Positions 8,210 through 15,976 of a stretch of DNA of 42,917 bases are shown here, one piece after another. Numbering within the stretch: the first letter of the stretch is position 1; each line of letters opens with the position of its first letter. Both the position numbers and the translations under genes were made by a program. The notes under the pieces were generated by a model. That model saw only the letters and a program-made list of their open reading frames with translations. It was not told the origin of the DNA and did no database searches. The stretch comes from an uncultured Muribaculaceae bacterium (GTDB lineage Bacteria > Bacteroidota > Bacteroidia > Bacteroidales > Muribaculaceae). The stretch lies in NCBI GenBank assembly GCA_910583795.1, contig CAJTZQ010000032.1, positions 1-42,917 on the forward strand, written 5' to 3'.

Positions 8210-9244
8210 ATGAGTTTGATAATTCCTCAGAATTATAAACAGAAATTGCTACCCGAAACCACTGAGGTGGCAATCAAAATGATAAAAAAAGATTTTCAGA
8301 AAAAACTTTCTGAAGCTCTTGGACTCAGAAGAGTCACAGCACCACTGTTCGTGTTGTCGGGAACCGGTCTTAATGACGACCTCAACGGAATAGAACGCCC
8401 TGTCAGTTTCCCCGTAAAGGCTCTTAATGAAAGGAAAGCTGAAGTGGTTCACTCACTTGCAAAATGGAAAAGGGCAAAGCTTGGAGCTTATGACATAGCT
8501 CCGGGATATGGCATTTATACTGATATGAATGCAATCCGTGCAGATGAAGAGCTCGACAATCTTCATTCCCTCTATGTAGATCAATGGGATTGGGAAAAAA
8601 CGATTCGTGAAGAAGACAGGAACCTCGCTTATCTAAAGGATACTGTAAAAAAAATATATAAGGCAATGCGGGAGACTGAACAAAAGGTTTTTGAAAGATT
8701 CCCGCACATCACACCTCGCCTGCCGGAAGAAATCACATTTATCCATAGCGAAGAGCTACGCAAGATGTATCCGGACCTCACTCCCTCCGAAAGGGAATCT
8801 GTGATCACCAAGAAATATGGTGCCGTATTTCTTATTGGTATTGGCGCACCTCTTGGTGATGGGAAACCTCACGATGGACGCGCCCCTGACTACGATGACT
8901 GGATTTCTGTTAATGAAGATGGATACCAAGGCCTTAATGGTGATATTTTAGTTTGGGATTCAGTGCTTGGAAGATCTTTTGAACTCTCATCCATGGGTAT
9001 TCGTGTCAGCCCCGAATCCCTTGGCAAGCAGCTTGAACAAAGGGGATGCACCGAACGTGCTGAACTGAATTTTCACAAACGTCTGCTCAACCACGAACTA
9101 CCCTATTCAATAGGAGGCGGAATTGGACAAAGCCGTCTCTGTATGTTCCTTCTTCAGAAAGCTCATATCGGTGAAGTTCAAGCCTCAATTTGGCCGGAGG
9201 AACAGATTGATATTTGTAAAAAGGCAGGCATATATCTTATGTGA
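8210..9244 (+). CDS. asnA: Aspartate--ammonia ligase (asparagine synthetase A)
   Basis: 344-residue cytosolic enzyme that makes asparagine from aspartate, ammonia and ATP through an aspartyl-AMP intermediate; related to class II aminoacyl-tRNA synthetases. Diagnostic segments are SGTGLNDDLNGIERPVSF near the N-terminus, YDIAPGYGIYTDMNAIR, LYVDQWDWEK and the C-terminal class II motif 3-like GGGIGQSRLCMFLLQKAHIG followed by VQASIWP. Full length for the family (about 330-345). It has its own promoter, and a palindromic repeat starts 34 bases after the stop codon. Confidence 0.95.
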   Translation: MSLIIPQNYKQKLLPETTEVAIKMIKKDFQKKLSEALGLRRVTAPLFVLSGTGLNDDLNGIERPVSFPVKALNERKAEVVHSLAKWKRAKLGAYDIAPGYGIYTDMNAIRADEELDNLHSLYVDQWDWEKTIREEDRNLAYLKDTVKKIYKAMRETEQKVFERFPHITPRLPEEITFIHSEELRKMYPDLTPSERESVITKKYGAVFLIGIGAPLGDGKPHDGRAPDYDDWISVNEDGYQGLNGDILVWDSVLGRSFELSSMGIRVSPESLGKQLEQRGCTERAELNFHKRLLNHELPYSIGGGIGQSRLCMFLLQKAHIGEVQASIWPEEQIDICKKAGIYLM

Positions 9245-9278
9245 TGTCTGTAAGGCTCAATATTTCCTAAGTTATTCA

Positions 9279-9477
9279 TTAAGTAGCTCTTAAAAATTAG
9301 CAAATATATAATCGCGAAGAATTTTGGAATGAATTTTTAATTTGAATAAAGGAGTTTAGCGGGCTAAACGACTGAATGAAAATTAAAAAGGCATCCAAAA
9401 GACGAGCGAGGATATATTTGCCCCAAAGGGTGAATTTAAAAATCTAATCATATCACTAATTTTTAATAGCTACTTAA
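9279..9477 (+). repeat. Long intergenic palindromic element, copy A
   Basis: About 199 bases between asnA and the ilv promoter. Outer arms TTAAGTAGCTcTTAAAAATT (9279) and the complement ending at 9477 pair over about 22 bases. Inner arms (CAAATATATAATCGCG and its counterpart, then the ATTTTGGA/TCCAAAA region) continue the stem. The apex is GTTTAGCGGGCTAAAC, a 7-bp hairpin, within GGAGTT...AACGACTGA. The right arm carries about 35 extra unpaired bases before the outer arm. Same family as 11580-11783, 15289-15450, 42211-42414 and 42836-42917. Confidence 0.85.
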
Positions 9478-9492
9478 ATAATTATGCATTTC

Positions 9493-9518
9493 AGGTCGAC
9501 GTAGTGATACGCCGACCT
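9493..9518. terminator. Hairpin between copy A and the ilv promoter
   Basis: Arms AGGTCGaCGTA and TACGcCGACCT pair over 11 positions with one mismatch around a 4-base loop. It could terminate asnA transcription read through copy A. No strong T-tract follows, so function is uncertain. Confidence 0.4.
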
Positions 9519-9599
9519 ATTTAATGTGAAGATTATTTATAGCATTTAAAAGCAGATATATGTGTTCTACTATTAAAATGTAAAAAATACTCTAAACTA

Positions 9600-9631
9600 T
9601 TTGCTAATTTGAAAAATGTTGCATAATTTTG
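9600..9631 (+). promoter_or_regulatory. ilv operon promoter
   Basis: TTTG at 9600-9603 and TAATTTTG at 9624-9631 match the Bacteroidetes promoter pattern. The predicted start near 9638 leaves a leader of about 100 bases before ilvD. Confidence 0.6.
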
Positions 9632-9665
9632 CCAAAATTTCATATTGTGACATAATGACACGTAT

Positions 9666-9731
9666 ATGAAGTTGTTTTTACGGAAGCGACTTCAAGGTTT
9701 ATATTTTTTGCGTGTCACATTCTACAGGTAA
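9666..9731 (+). CDS. Possible leucine-rich leader peptide with hairpin (ilv attenuator candidate)
   Basis: An ATG at 9666 opens a 21-codon frame ending in TAA at 9729-9731, eight bases before the ilvD ATG. It encodes MKLFLRKRLQGLYFL plus six more residues: five Leu and one Val, all end products of this pathway. The first codons overlap a hairpin with arms 9667-9674 and 9687-9694, followed by a T-rich run at 9703-9709. A short coding frame rich in the regulated amino acid plus a hairpin with a T-run is the layout of ribosome-mediated attenuation. No anti-terminator pairing was worked out, so this stays a candidate. Confidence 0.35.
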   Translation: MKLFLRKRLQGLYFLRVTFYR

Positions 9732-9738
9732 TTTAATT

Positions 9739-11571
9739 ATGGTAAATCAGCTCAGAAGTTATGCCAGCACCTTCGGTAGAAGAATGGCAGGAGCGCGTGC
9801 ACTTTGGCGTGCAAATGGCATGAAAGAAGAACAAATGGGCAAACCCATTATTGCTGTCGTGAATTCATTCACGCAGTTTGTGCCGGGACATACTCACCTA
9901 CATGAAATAGGACAGATAGTCAAACAAGAGATAGAAAAACTCGGATGTTTTGCAGCCGAGTTCAATACAATCGCTATAGACGATGGCATAGCCATGGGAC
10001 ATGACGGCATGTTGTATTCTCTTCCATCACGTGATTTGATCGCCGACTCTGTAGAATACATGGTAAATGCTCACAAGGCAGACGCTATGGTTTGCATAAG
10101 CAATTGCGACAAAATAACGCCCGGAATGCTCATGGCAGCCATGAGACTGAATATCCCTACAATTTTCGTATCCGGAGGTCCGATGGAAGCCGGGGAGATC
10201 AACGGCAGGAAGCTTGACCTCATCGACATCATGATCGACTCTGCCGACTCATCAGTTGACGACCAGGATGTTGAAAAGCTTGAACGTGAAGGGTGTCCTA
10301 CCTGTGGGTCATGCTCCGGCATGTTTACTGCAAATTCAATGAACTCCCTCAATGAAGCCATCGGTCTCGCACTACCGGGCAACGGCACAATACTTTCCAC
10401 CCACGTAAACCGTATCGAGCTTTTCAAGAAAGCGGCAAAACAGATTGTAAAAAACACTTATGCCTATTACATGGATGGTGACGACAGTGTGTTGCCACGC
10501 TCCATTGCCACAAGGCAAGCAATGCTCAATGCAATGGCGCTCGATATAGCTATGGGAGGAAGCACAAACACCGTGCTTCATCTTCTTGCAATTGCAAATG
10601 AAGGGGGAGTGAATTTCAAAATGGAAGACATCGACAAGCTTTCCAGAAAATCACCTGTGCTGTGCAAAGTGGCTCCTAACACAAATAAATATCATATTGA
10701 AGACGTGAACCGTGCCGGCGGCATCATGTCTATCATGAAGCAACTTGCAGACAAAGGTCTTATCGACACCTCTGTGAAACGTGTTGACGGAATGACGCTC
10801 GGAGAGGCAATAGAAAAATATGCTATAGAAGGTAGTGAATTCTGTCAGGAAGCCAGCAACCTTTGGCATTCCGCACCCGGGCATGTCCACACCACAACAA
10901 TGGGAAGCCAGGACAACCATTTCAAAACCCTCGACTCAGACCGGGCAGAAGGATGTATCAGGGATTTTGAGCATGCTTACGTAAAAGATGGGGGTCTCGC
11001 CGTACTGAAAGGGAATATAGCCAAAGACGGGTGTGTTGTGAAAACAGCGGGCGTAGACGAAAGTATTTTTGTCTTTTCCGGCCCTGCCAAAGTATTCCAT
11101 AGCCAGGAAGAGGCAGTCGATGGTATTCTGAAAGACAAAGTAAAAAGCGGGGATGTCGTCGTTATTACATTTGAAGGTCCTAAAGGGGGACCGGGCATGC
11201 AGGAAATGCTCTACCCTACCAGCTATATCAAGAGCAAACATCTTGGAAAGGAATGTGCATTGATAACAGACGGCAGATTTTCCGGTGGCACCTCGGGCTT
11301 ATCCATCGGTCACATATCTCCGGAAGCCGCCGCCGGTGGTGATATTGCATTGGTTAGAGACGGTGATATTATCGACATAAATATACCGGAACGCACAATC
11401 AATGTTCGCCTCTCAGATGAGGAACTGGCAAAACGACGCGAGGAGGAAACAGCCTTCGGTAAGGATGCTTTCACACCTCGCGGACGTGACAGACATGTGA
11501 GCAAAGCTCTCCGTGCTTATGCTTCTCTAGTGCAATCTGCCGACAAAGGTGGCGTGAGAGGTGAAATATGA
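9739..11571 (+). CDS. ilvD: Dihydroxy-acid dehydratase
   Basis: 610-residue iron-sulfur enzyme that dehydrates 2,3-dihydroxy-isovalerate and 2,3-dihydroxy-3-methylvalerate to the 2-keto acids of the valine, leucine and isoleucine pathway. Cluster-ligand regions are visible: CISNCDKITPGMLMA and GCPTCGSCSGMFTANSMN; the C-terminal half has ALITDGRFSGGTSGLSIGHISPEA. I chose ATG 9739 (MVNQLRSYAS) rather than GTG 9712, because the nine extra residues are not family-like and overlap the candidate leader. It is the first structural gene of the ilv operon; a 204-base palindromic element separates it from ilvB. Confidence 0.95.
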   Translation: MVNQLRSYASTFGRRMAGARALWRANGMKEEQMGKPIIAVVNSFTQFVPGHTHLHEIGQIVKQEIEKLGCFAAEFNTIAIDDGIAMGHDGMLYSLPSRDLIADSVEYMVNAHKADAMVCISNCDKITPGMLMAAMRLNIPTIFVSGGPMEAGEINGRKLDLIDIMIDSADSSVDDQDVEKLEREGCPTCGSCSGMFTANSMNSLNEAIGLALPGNGTILSTHVNRIELFKKAAKQIVKNTYAYYMDGDDSVLPRSIATRQAMLNAMALDIAMGGSTNTVLHLLAIANEGGVNFKMEDIDKLSRKSPVLCKVAPNTNKYHIEDVNRAGGIMSIMKQLADKGLIDTSVKRVDGMTLGEAIEKYAIEGSEFCQEASNLWHSAPGHVHTTTMGSQDNHFKTLDSDRAEGCIRDFEHAYVKDGGLAVLKGNIAKDGCVVKTAGVDESIFVFSGPAKVFHSQEEAVDGILKDKVKSGDVVVITFEGPKGGPGMQEMLYPTSYIKSKHLGKECALITDGRFSGGTSGLSIGHISPEAAAGGDIALVRDGDIIDINIPERTINVRLSDEELAKRREEETAFGKDAFTPRGRDRHVSKALRAYASLVQSADKGGVRGEI

Positions 11572-11579
11572 TTATCATA

Positions 11580-11783
11580 GAAGTTGTTTCGACTTTTTTC
11601 TTTTTCAAGATTTCGTCAGATTTTCGAGGCGATTTTTAAACTTGAAGAGGGAGTTTAGCGGGCTAAACAACCGATGAAAGGTTCAAAAGCGACCGAAAAG
11701 GTGGCGGAAGATTGGAAAAGAAGTCTTTTTAATGAAAATAGCCTTAATAAAAACAATCTCCGTAAAAAAGTGGAAACAACTTC
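11580..11783 (+). repeat. Long palindromic element, copy B, inside the ilv operon
   Basis: 204 bases filling almost all of the ilvD-ilvB gap. Outer arms GAAGTTGTTTcgACTTTTTT (11580) pair with the complement ending GGAAACAACTTC at 11783. The next arm (CAAGATTTCGTCAGATTTTC region) pairs with the GAAAAGGTGGCGGAAGATTG region, and the apex is GTTTAGCGGGCTAAAC. About 45 extra bases lie on the right arm. Left-arm and core sequence is nearly the same as copy D (42211-42414, opposite strand), which has the same length. Confidence 0.9.
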
Positions 11784-11807
11784 ATAAGTTAAGAAACAAT
11801 TTCAATT

Positions 11808-13529
11808 ATGAGCAATACTATAAAAGGTTCCGAAATATTGATGCGTGCCCTGATTGATCAGGGAGTGGATAAAGTATTCGGTTATCCCGGTGGTCAAATC
11901 ATGCCTGTCTACGACAGTCTGTATGACTATTCAGACAAGATACATCATTATCTGGCACGCCATGAGCAAGGTGCCATTCACGCGGCTGAGGGATTCGCAC
12001 GGGCTTCCGGAAAGACCGGAGTTGTGATTGCGACATCTGGTCCGGGCGCCATGAACCTCATCACCGGACTGAACGACGCGCTAATGGACAGCACTCCTAT
12101 AGTCGCTATCACAGGTCAGGTGCCGTCTACCTTGCTTGGTAAAGATGCTTTTCAGGAGTCTGACGTGGTCAGCGTCACCCTCCCTGTCACAAAATGGTCT
12201 ACACTTGTAAAAAGAGCTGAGGATATTGCGCCTGCGATTGCAAAAGCATTCTACATTGCCAATTCAGGCAGACCTGGTCCTGTTGTTATCGATATAGCTA
12301 AGGATGCACAGGTAGGACTGGCTGAATATAAACATGCATATTGCAACTTTATCCGGAGCTACAATCCCAATCCGGATATTGAACCGACTCAAATAGAGGC
12401 GGCGGCAAAATTGCTAAACGATGCTGAGCGCCCTATGATTCTATCCGGTCATGGTGTGACAATCTCTAACGCAACCGACGAACTTGTTGAGCTTGCAGAG
12501 AAAGCTGACATACCGGTTGCATGCACGATTCACGGTCTATCCACTATTCCGTCAACCCATCCGTTGAACAAGGGACTGCTTGGAATGCACGGTAATTTGG
12601 GTCCGAACATCAATACAAATAAAGCTGATGTGATCCTTGCTGTCGGCATGAGGTTTGATGACCGCGTCACAGGCGATACTAAAAAATATGCTCCCGACGC
12701 GAAAATTATTCATATCGACATTGACTCGAGCGAATTTAACAAGACAGTCGGAAGTGATATCCACATTCACGGAGATGCAAAGACTGCGCTCTCAAATCTG
12801 TTGCCGTTAATTAATGAACAGAAACACGAGTCATGGGTCAACTCTTTTGACCGTCATAATAAGGTAGAATTTGAAAGAGTAAAGAAGCTTGAACTATATC
12901 CGGATAATCCTGACGGCAAAATGCACATGGGTGAAGTTGTCAATAAAGTCAGCGAGGCTTTCAACAATGATGCGATCCTTGTGACAGATGTCGGACAGAA
13001 CCAGATGTTCTCTGTGAGATACTTCAAATTCACATCTCCTCGAAGCTGCATAACATCAGGAGGACTTGGAACCATGGGATTCGGTCTACCCGCTTCAATA
13101 GGAGCCAAGATAGCTGTTCCCGAAAGGGAAGTTGTCCTGTTTGTCGGAGACGGCGGTCTTCAGATGACTATTGAAGAACTCGGCATGATTATGGAGTATA
13201 ATGTCGGTGTTAAGATTATACTTTTGAACAACAACTATCTTGGCAATGTGCGTCAATGGCAGGAGCTGTTCTTCAATAGCCGTTATAGTGCGACACCAAT
13301 GACGAATCCAAATTTCATCATGCTTGCAAACGCCTACGGAATAGACGGCGAGGATGTTCCTCATCGTGACAATCTCGACGATGCAATCAAAAGAATGAAA
13401 AATCATAAGGGTGCATATATTTTAAATGTAAACATTGAAGAGATGGGCATGATTTTCCCCATGACTCCCGGCGGTCATGGAGTGGATGAAACTCTTCTTA
13501 ACTCTACTGAATATTATAAACCTGTTTAA
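11808..13529 (+). CDS. ilvB: Acetolactate synthase large subunit
   Basis: 573-residue thiamine-diphosphate enzyme that joins two pyruvates, or pyruvate and 2-ketobutyrate, in the first common step to branched-chain amino acids. The cofactor-activating Glu is in HEQGAIHAAEGFARASG; FAD/mid-domain sequence includes GLLGMHGNLG and GMRFDDRVTGD; the ThDP-binding motif is GDGGLQMTIEEL...NNNYLGNVRQWQ. Full length. The regulatory subunit follows 13 bases later, as expected for the two-subunit enzyme. Confidence 0.95.
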   Translation: MSNTIKGSEILMRALIDQGVDKVFGYPGGQIMPVYDSLYDYSDKIHHYLARHEQGAIHAAEGFARASGKTGVVIATSGPGAMNLITGLNDALMDSTPIVAITGQVPSTLLGKDAFQESDVVSVTLPVTKWSTLVKRAEDIAPAIAKAFYIANSGRPGPVVIDIAKDAQVGLAEYKHAYCNFIRSYNPNPDIEPTQIEAAAKLLNDAERPMILSGHGVTISNATDELVELAEKADIPVACTIHGLSTIPSTHPLNKGLLGMHGNLGPNINTNKADVILAVGMRFDDRVTGDTKKYAPDAKIIHIDIDSSEFNKTVGSDIHIHGDAKTALSNLLPLINEQKHESWVNSFDRHNKVEFERVKKLELYPDNPDGKMHMGEVVNKVSEAFNNDAILVTDVGQNQMFSVRYFKFTSPRSCITSGGLGTMGFGLPASIGAKIAVPEREVVLFVGDGGLQMTIEELGMIMEYNVGVKIILLNNNYLGNVRQWQELFFNSRYSATPMTNPNFIMLANAYGIDGEDVPHRDNLDDAIKRMKNHKGAYILNVNIEEMGMIFPMTPGGHGVDETLLNSTEYYKPV

Positions 13530-13542
13530 GCTCACACAAGAT

Positions 13543-14088
13543 ATGGAAAATCAACTTTTCACAATTACTGTATTTACAGAAAATCAAGTGAGCCTCCTTC
13601 ATCAGATCTCAATGGTTTTCAGTAGACGATGCCTCAACATAGAGAGTTTGACAGTAAGCGCATGTTCAATTCCGGGCGTCCACAAGTTTACGATCACTTG
13701 CAATAGCGACCGCGCAATGATGGAACATGTTGTCAAGCAGATAGAAAAGAGAATAGATGTGCTACGCGCATTCCTCCACACTGATGATGAAATCGTATTC
13801 CAGGAAGTTGCTCTTTATAAAGTGCCGACATCTTCAGTTCTTGAAACTCATGAAATTGAGCATATAATTCGCGAACATGGCGCAAGGGTGCTTGAGATAC
13901 AACCGGAATATACTATTTTTGAGAAAACAGGACATACTGATGAAGTCAGAGCCTTGTTTGAAAAATTAAAGCCTCTTGGGCTGCGTCAGTTTGTACGTTC
14001 AGGCAGAGTAGCCGTGACAAAAGCTCCTGTGGAGTATGTCGACGCATTTCTTGAGCGTCAGGAGAAACGGAGACAATCTCTTGGCTAA
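13543..14088 (+). CDS. ilvN: Acetolactate synthase small (regulatory) subunit
   Basis: 181-residue regulatory subunit with an N-terminal ACT domain (LFTITVFTENQVSLLHQISMVFSRRCLNIESL, shown here only by its pattern of one beta strand, Asn/Gln-rich valine-binding loop and helix) and the ALS small-subunit C-terminal domain ending near GLRQFVRSGRVAVTKAP. It gives valine feedback control and raises activity of IlvB. I chose ATG 13543 (MENQLFTITV); a longer frame from 13477 would overlap the end of ilvB and adds non-homologous residues. Some Bacteroides operons carry an acyl-ACP thioesterase gene after this one; none is present here. Confidence 0.92.
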   Translation: MENQLFTITVFTENQVSLLHQISMVFSRRCLNIESLTVSACSIPGVHKFTITCNSDRAMMEHVVKQIEKRIDVLRAFLHTDDEIVFQEVALYKVPTSSVLETHEIEHIIREHGARVLEIQPEYTIFEKTGHTDEVRALFEKLKPLGLRQFVRSGRVAVTKAPVEYVDAFLERQEKRRQSLG

Positions 14089-14125
14089 ATTCAGGTATTA
14101 AATTCCTGTATTAAATTCAGATTAA
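14089..14125 (+). repeat. Short 13-base tandem repeat between ilvN and ilvC
   Basis: ATTCAGGTATTAA, ATTCCTGTATTAA and a partial ATTCAGATTAA follow each other directly after the ilvN stop codon. Too short to judge function; probably replication slippage in a spacer. Confidence 0.6.
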
Positions 14126-14160
14126 AAACATAATCGATCCATAAATAAACAATTAAAATT

Positions 14161-15204
14161 ATGGCAAAACTTAAATTCGGCAACGTAGAAGAAACGGTTG
14201 TCACTCGTGAGGAGTTCCCCTTGGAGAAAGCTCGCGAAATTCTTAAAGATGAAACAATTGCAGTAATTGGCTATGGCGTTCAGGGTCCCGGTCAGAGCCT
14301 TAACCTTCGCGACAACGGTTTTAATGTGATCGTTGGGCAGCGTGAAGGCAAAACATACGAGAAGGCAGTCGCTGACGGATGGGTGCCCGGAGAAACTCTT
14401 TTTTCTATTGAAGAGGCATGTGCAAAAGGCACAATCATCATGTGCCTTCTTTCTGACGCGGCTGTGCTTTCTGTATGGCCTACAATCAAGAAGCACCTCA
14501 CTCCCGGTAAGGCACTCTATTTCTCACATGGTTTTGCCATCGCTTGGCCTGACCGCACAGGTGTTGTTCCTCCCAAGGATGTAGACGTTATTCTCGTTGC
14601 TCCGAAAGGCTCGGGCACATCTCTTCGCACAATGTTCCTCGAAGGTCGTGGCTTGAACTCAAGCTATGCTATCGAGCAGGATTATACCGGCAAAGCACTT
14701 GACCGCACACTCGCACTTGCTATCGGTATCGGCTCAGGTTATATTTTCGAAACTACATTCAAGCGTGAGGCATACAGTGACCTTACAGGTGAACGCGGCT
14801 CTCTTATGGGTGCAATCCAGGGTCTTCTCCTTGCTCAATACGAAGTGCTCCGTGAGAACGGTCACACTCCGTCAGAGGCATTCAATGAGACAGTCGAGGA
14901 ACTTACCCAGTCTCTCATGCCCCTTTTCGCTGCAAAAGGTATGGACTGGATGTATGCAAACTGCTCTACCACAGCACAGCGTGGAGCCCTTGACTGGATG
15001 GGTCCCTTCCATGATGCAATCAAACCGGTTGTAGAGAAGCTTTATGCAAGCGTTGCATGTGGTCAGGAAGCTCAGAATTCAATTGACTCCAACTCCAAGC
15101 CCGGCTATCGTGAAGGTCTTGAAAAGGAACTCAAGGCTCTCCGCGAAAGCGAAATGTGGCAGGCTGGCGCTACTGTACGCAGTCTCCGTCCCGAAAACAA
15201 CTGA
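14161..15204 (+). CDS. ilvC: Ketol-acid reductoisomerase
   Basis: 347-residue NADPH- and Mg-dependent enzyme that isomerises and reduces acetolactate to dihydroxy-isovalerate (and the isoleucine analogue). The Rossmann motif is GYGVQGPGQSLNLRDNGF followed by VIVGQREGKTYEKA; the catalytic domain has LVAPKGSG, TFKREAYSDLTGERGSLMG and the Glu-rich C-terminal knot. It is the last gene of the operon and is followed by a strong terminator. Codon use here is visibly more biased than in neighbouring genes, as expected for a highly expressed enzyme. Confidence 0.95.
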   Translation: MAKLKFGNVEETVVTREEFPLEKAREILKDETIAVIGYGVQGPGQSLNLRDNGFNVIVGQREGKTYEKAVADGWVPGETLFSIEEACAKGTIIMCLLSDAAVLSVWPTIKKHLTPGKALYFSHGFAIAWPDRTGVVPPKDVDVILVAPKGSGTSLRTMFLEGRGLNSSYAIEQDYTGKALDRTLALAIGIGSGYIFETTFKREAYSDLTGERGSLMGAIQGLLLAQYEVLRENGHTPSEAFNETVEELTQSLMPLFAAKGMDWMYANCSTTAQRGALDWMGPFHDAIKPVVEKLYASVACGQEAQNSIDSNSKPGYREGLEKELKALRESEMWQAGATVRSLRPENN

Positions 15205-15254
15205 TCTACTTCCTCAACTTCATCTTACGAAAGTTGACCGATAATATTTATAGG

Positions 15255-15288
15255 AAGTCGTCTTGTAACTGCAAGACGACTTTTTTTT
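15255..15288 (+). terminator. Rho-independent terminator of the ilv operon
   Basis: AAGTCGTCTTG (15255-15265) and CAAGACGACTT (15272-15282) form a perfect 11-bp stem with a 6-base loop, followed by a run of eight T. The palindromic element C starts at the end of the T-run. Confidence 0.92.
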
Positions 15289-15450
15289 AGAAACTGTTTA
15301 AATTTATTTTCGAATGGATTGAGAGGATTTGTCAGGTAGATTTTTGATATTTATGATGGAGTTATGGGGTTCCATAACGACTGAATAAATATCATAAAGA
15401 TGCCGACAAAGACCCCAATAACAAGACAAAATAAATTTTAAACAGTTTCT
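15289..15450 (+). repeat. Long palindromic element, copy C (second sequence type)
   Basis: 162 bases between the ilv terminator and the nfeD promoter. Outer arms AGAAACTGTTTAAATTTATT and the complement ending AAACAGTTTCT pair; the inner arms TTTGATATTTATGATGG and CTGAATAAATATCATAAA continue the stem. The apex is GTTATGGggttCCATAAC in the same GGAGTT...AACGACTGA frame as copies A, B and D, but with a different and still fully paired stem. Copy E at the window end is nearly identical to its right half. Confidence 0.88.
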
Positions 15451-15462
15451 TATATTTGGCAA

Positions 15463-15492
15463 TTGTGTATTAATGTCTTTTTATTACCTTTG
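15463..15492 (+). promoter_or_regulatory. nfeD-SPFH promoter
   Basis: TTG (15463) and TACCTTTG (15485-15492) fit the Bacteroidetes promoter, with transcription expected near 15499. This puts the start of nfeD at ATG 15520 and excludes the longer frame from 15463. Confidence 0.6.
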
Positions 15493-15519
15493 CATTATCA
15501 TATTCTAATTTTTATAACT

Positions 15520-15969
15520 ATGGAAACTTGGGTGATTTGGCTTATAATTATAGGGGTGCTGCTGATTATTGAGGTGTTGACCCAAATGATGTGGGCGCTA
15601 TGCCTTGCAGTGGGGTGCATTGCGGGAATAATCTCATCATTATGCGGGTTGTCTATCCTTTGGCAAATAATCATCACATCAATTGCTTCTATAGTGGCAT
15701 ATATTCTTCTCGTGCCTCTTTTTCAAAAATGGCATGCCCTCTCAGTTGATAAAAAAGGGAAAAAAGCAAGGACAGGTATGGATGCTCTCCTTGGCAGGAA
15801 AGCAATAATCTCGGAAGAAATCACACCGGATCGCCTTGGAAGAGCAAGAATTGACGGCGACAACTGGCAAGTGAAGTCAACCGGCGAACCCAAAACAATA
15901 AAGCGTGGCACAGAAGTGGTTGTCACAGGATATGATTCCATAATTCTCGAAGTTAAACCTATTAATTGA
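15520..15969 (+). CDS. NfeD-like membrane protein
   Basis: 149-residue protein with two or three N-terminal membrane helices (WVIWLIIIGVLLIIEVL, LAVGCIAGIISSL, IIITSIASIVAYILLV) and a C-terminal soluble OB-fold domain (GRKAIISEEITPDRLGRARIDGDNWQVK...). This is the short NfeD arrangement without a ClpP-like protease. NfeD proteins work with SPFH/stomatin proteins in membrane microdomains, and an SPFH gene follows seven bases downstream, which is the classic pairing. Confidence 0.85.
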   Translation: METWVIWLIIIGVLLIIEVLTQMMWALCLAVGCIAGIISSLCGLSILWQIIITSIASIVAYILLVPLFQKWHALSVDKKGKKARTGMDALLGRKAIISEEITPDRLGRARIDGDNWQVKSTGEPKTIKRGTEVVVTGYDSIILEVKPIN

Positions 15970-15976
15970 CAAAATC

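Noticed and set aside
9712..9738. Upstream GTG start for ilvD
   Set aside because: The nine extra residues are not family-like and the codons overlap the leader region; ATG 9739 gives the usual N-terminus.
10071..10920. Long minus-strand open frames inside ilvD
   Set aside because: They are shadows of a strongly coding plus-strand gene with conserved motifs; their translations have no recognisable features.
15463..15519. Longer N-terminus for the NfeD protein
   Set aside because: It would begin within the -33 element and before the predicted transcription start.
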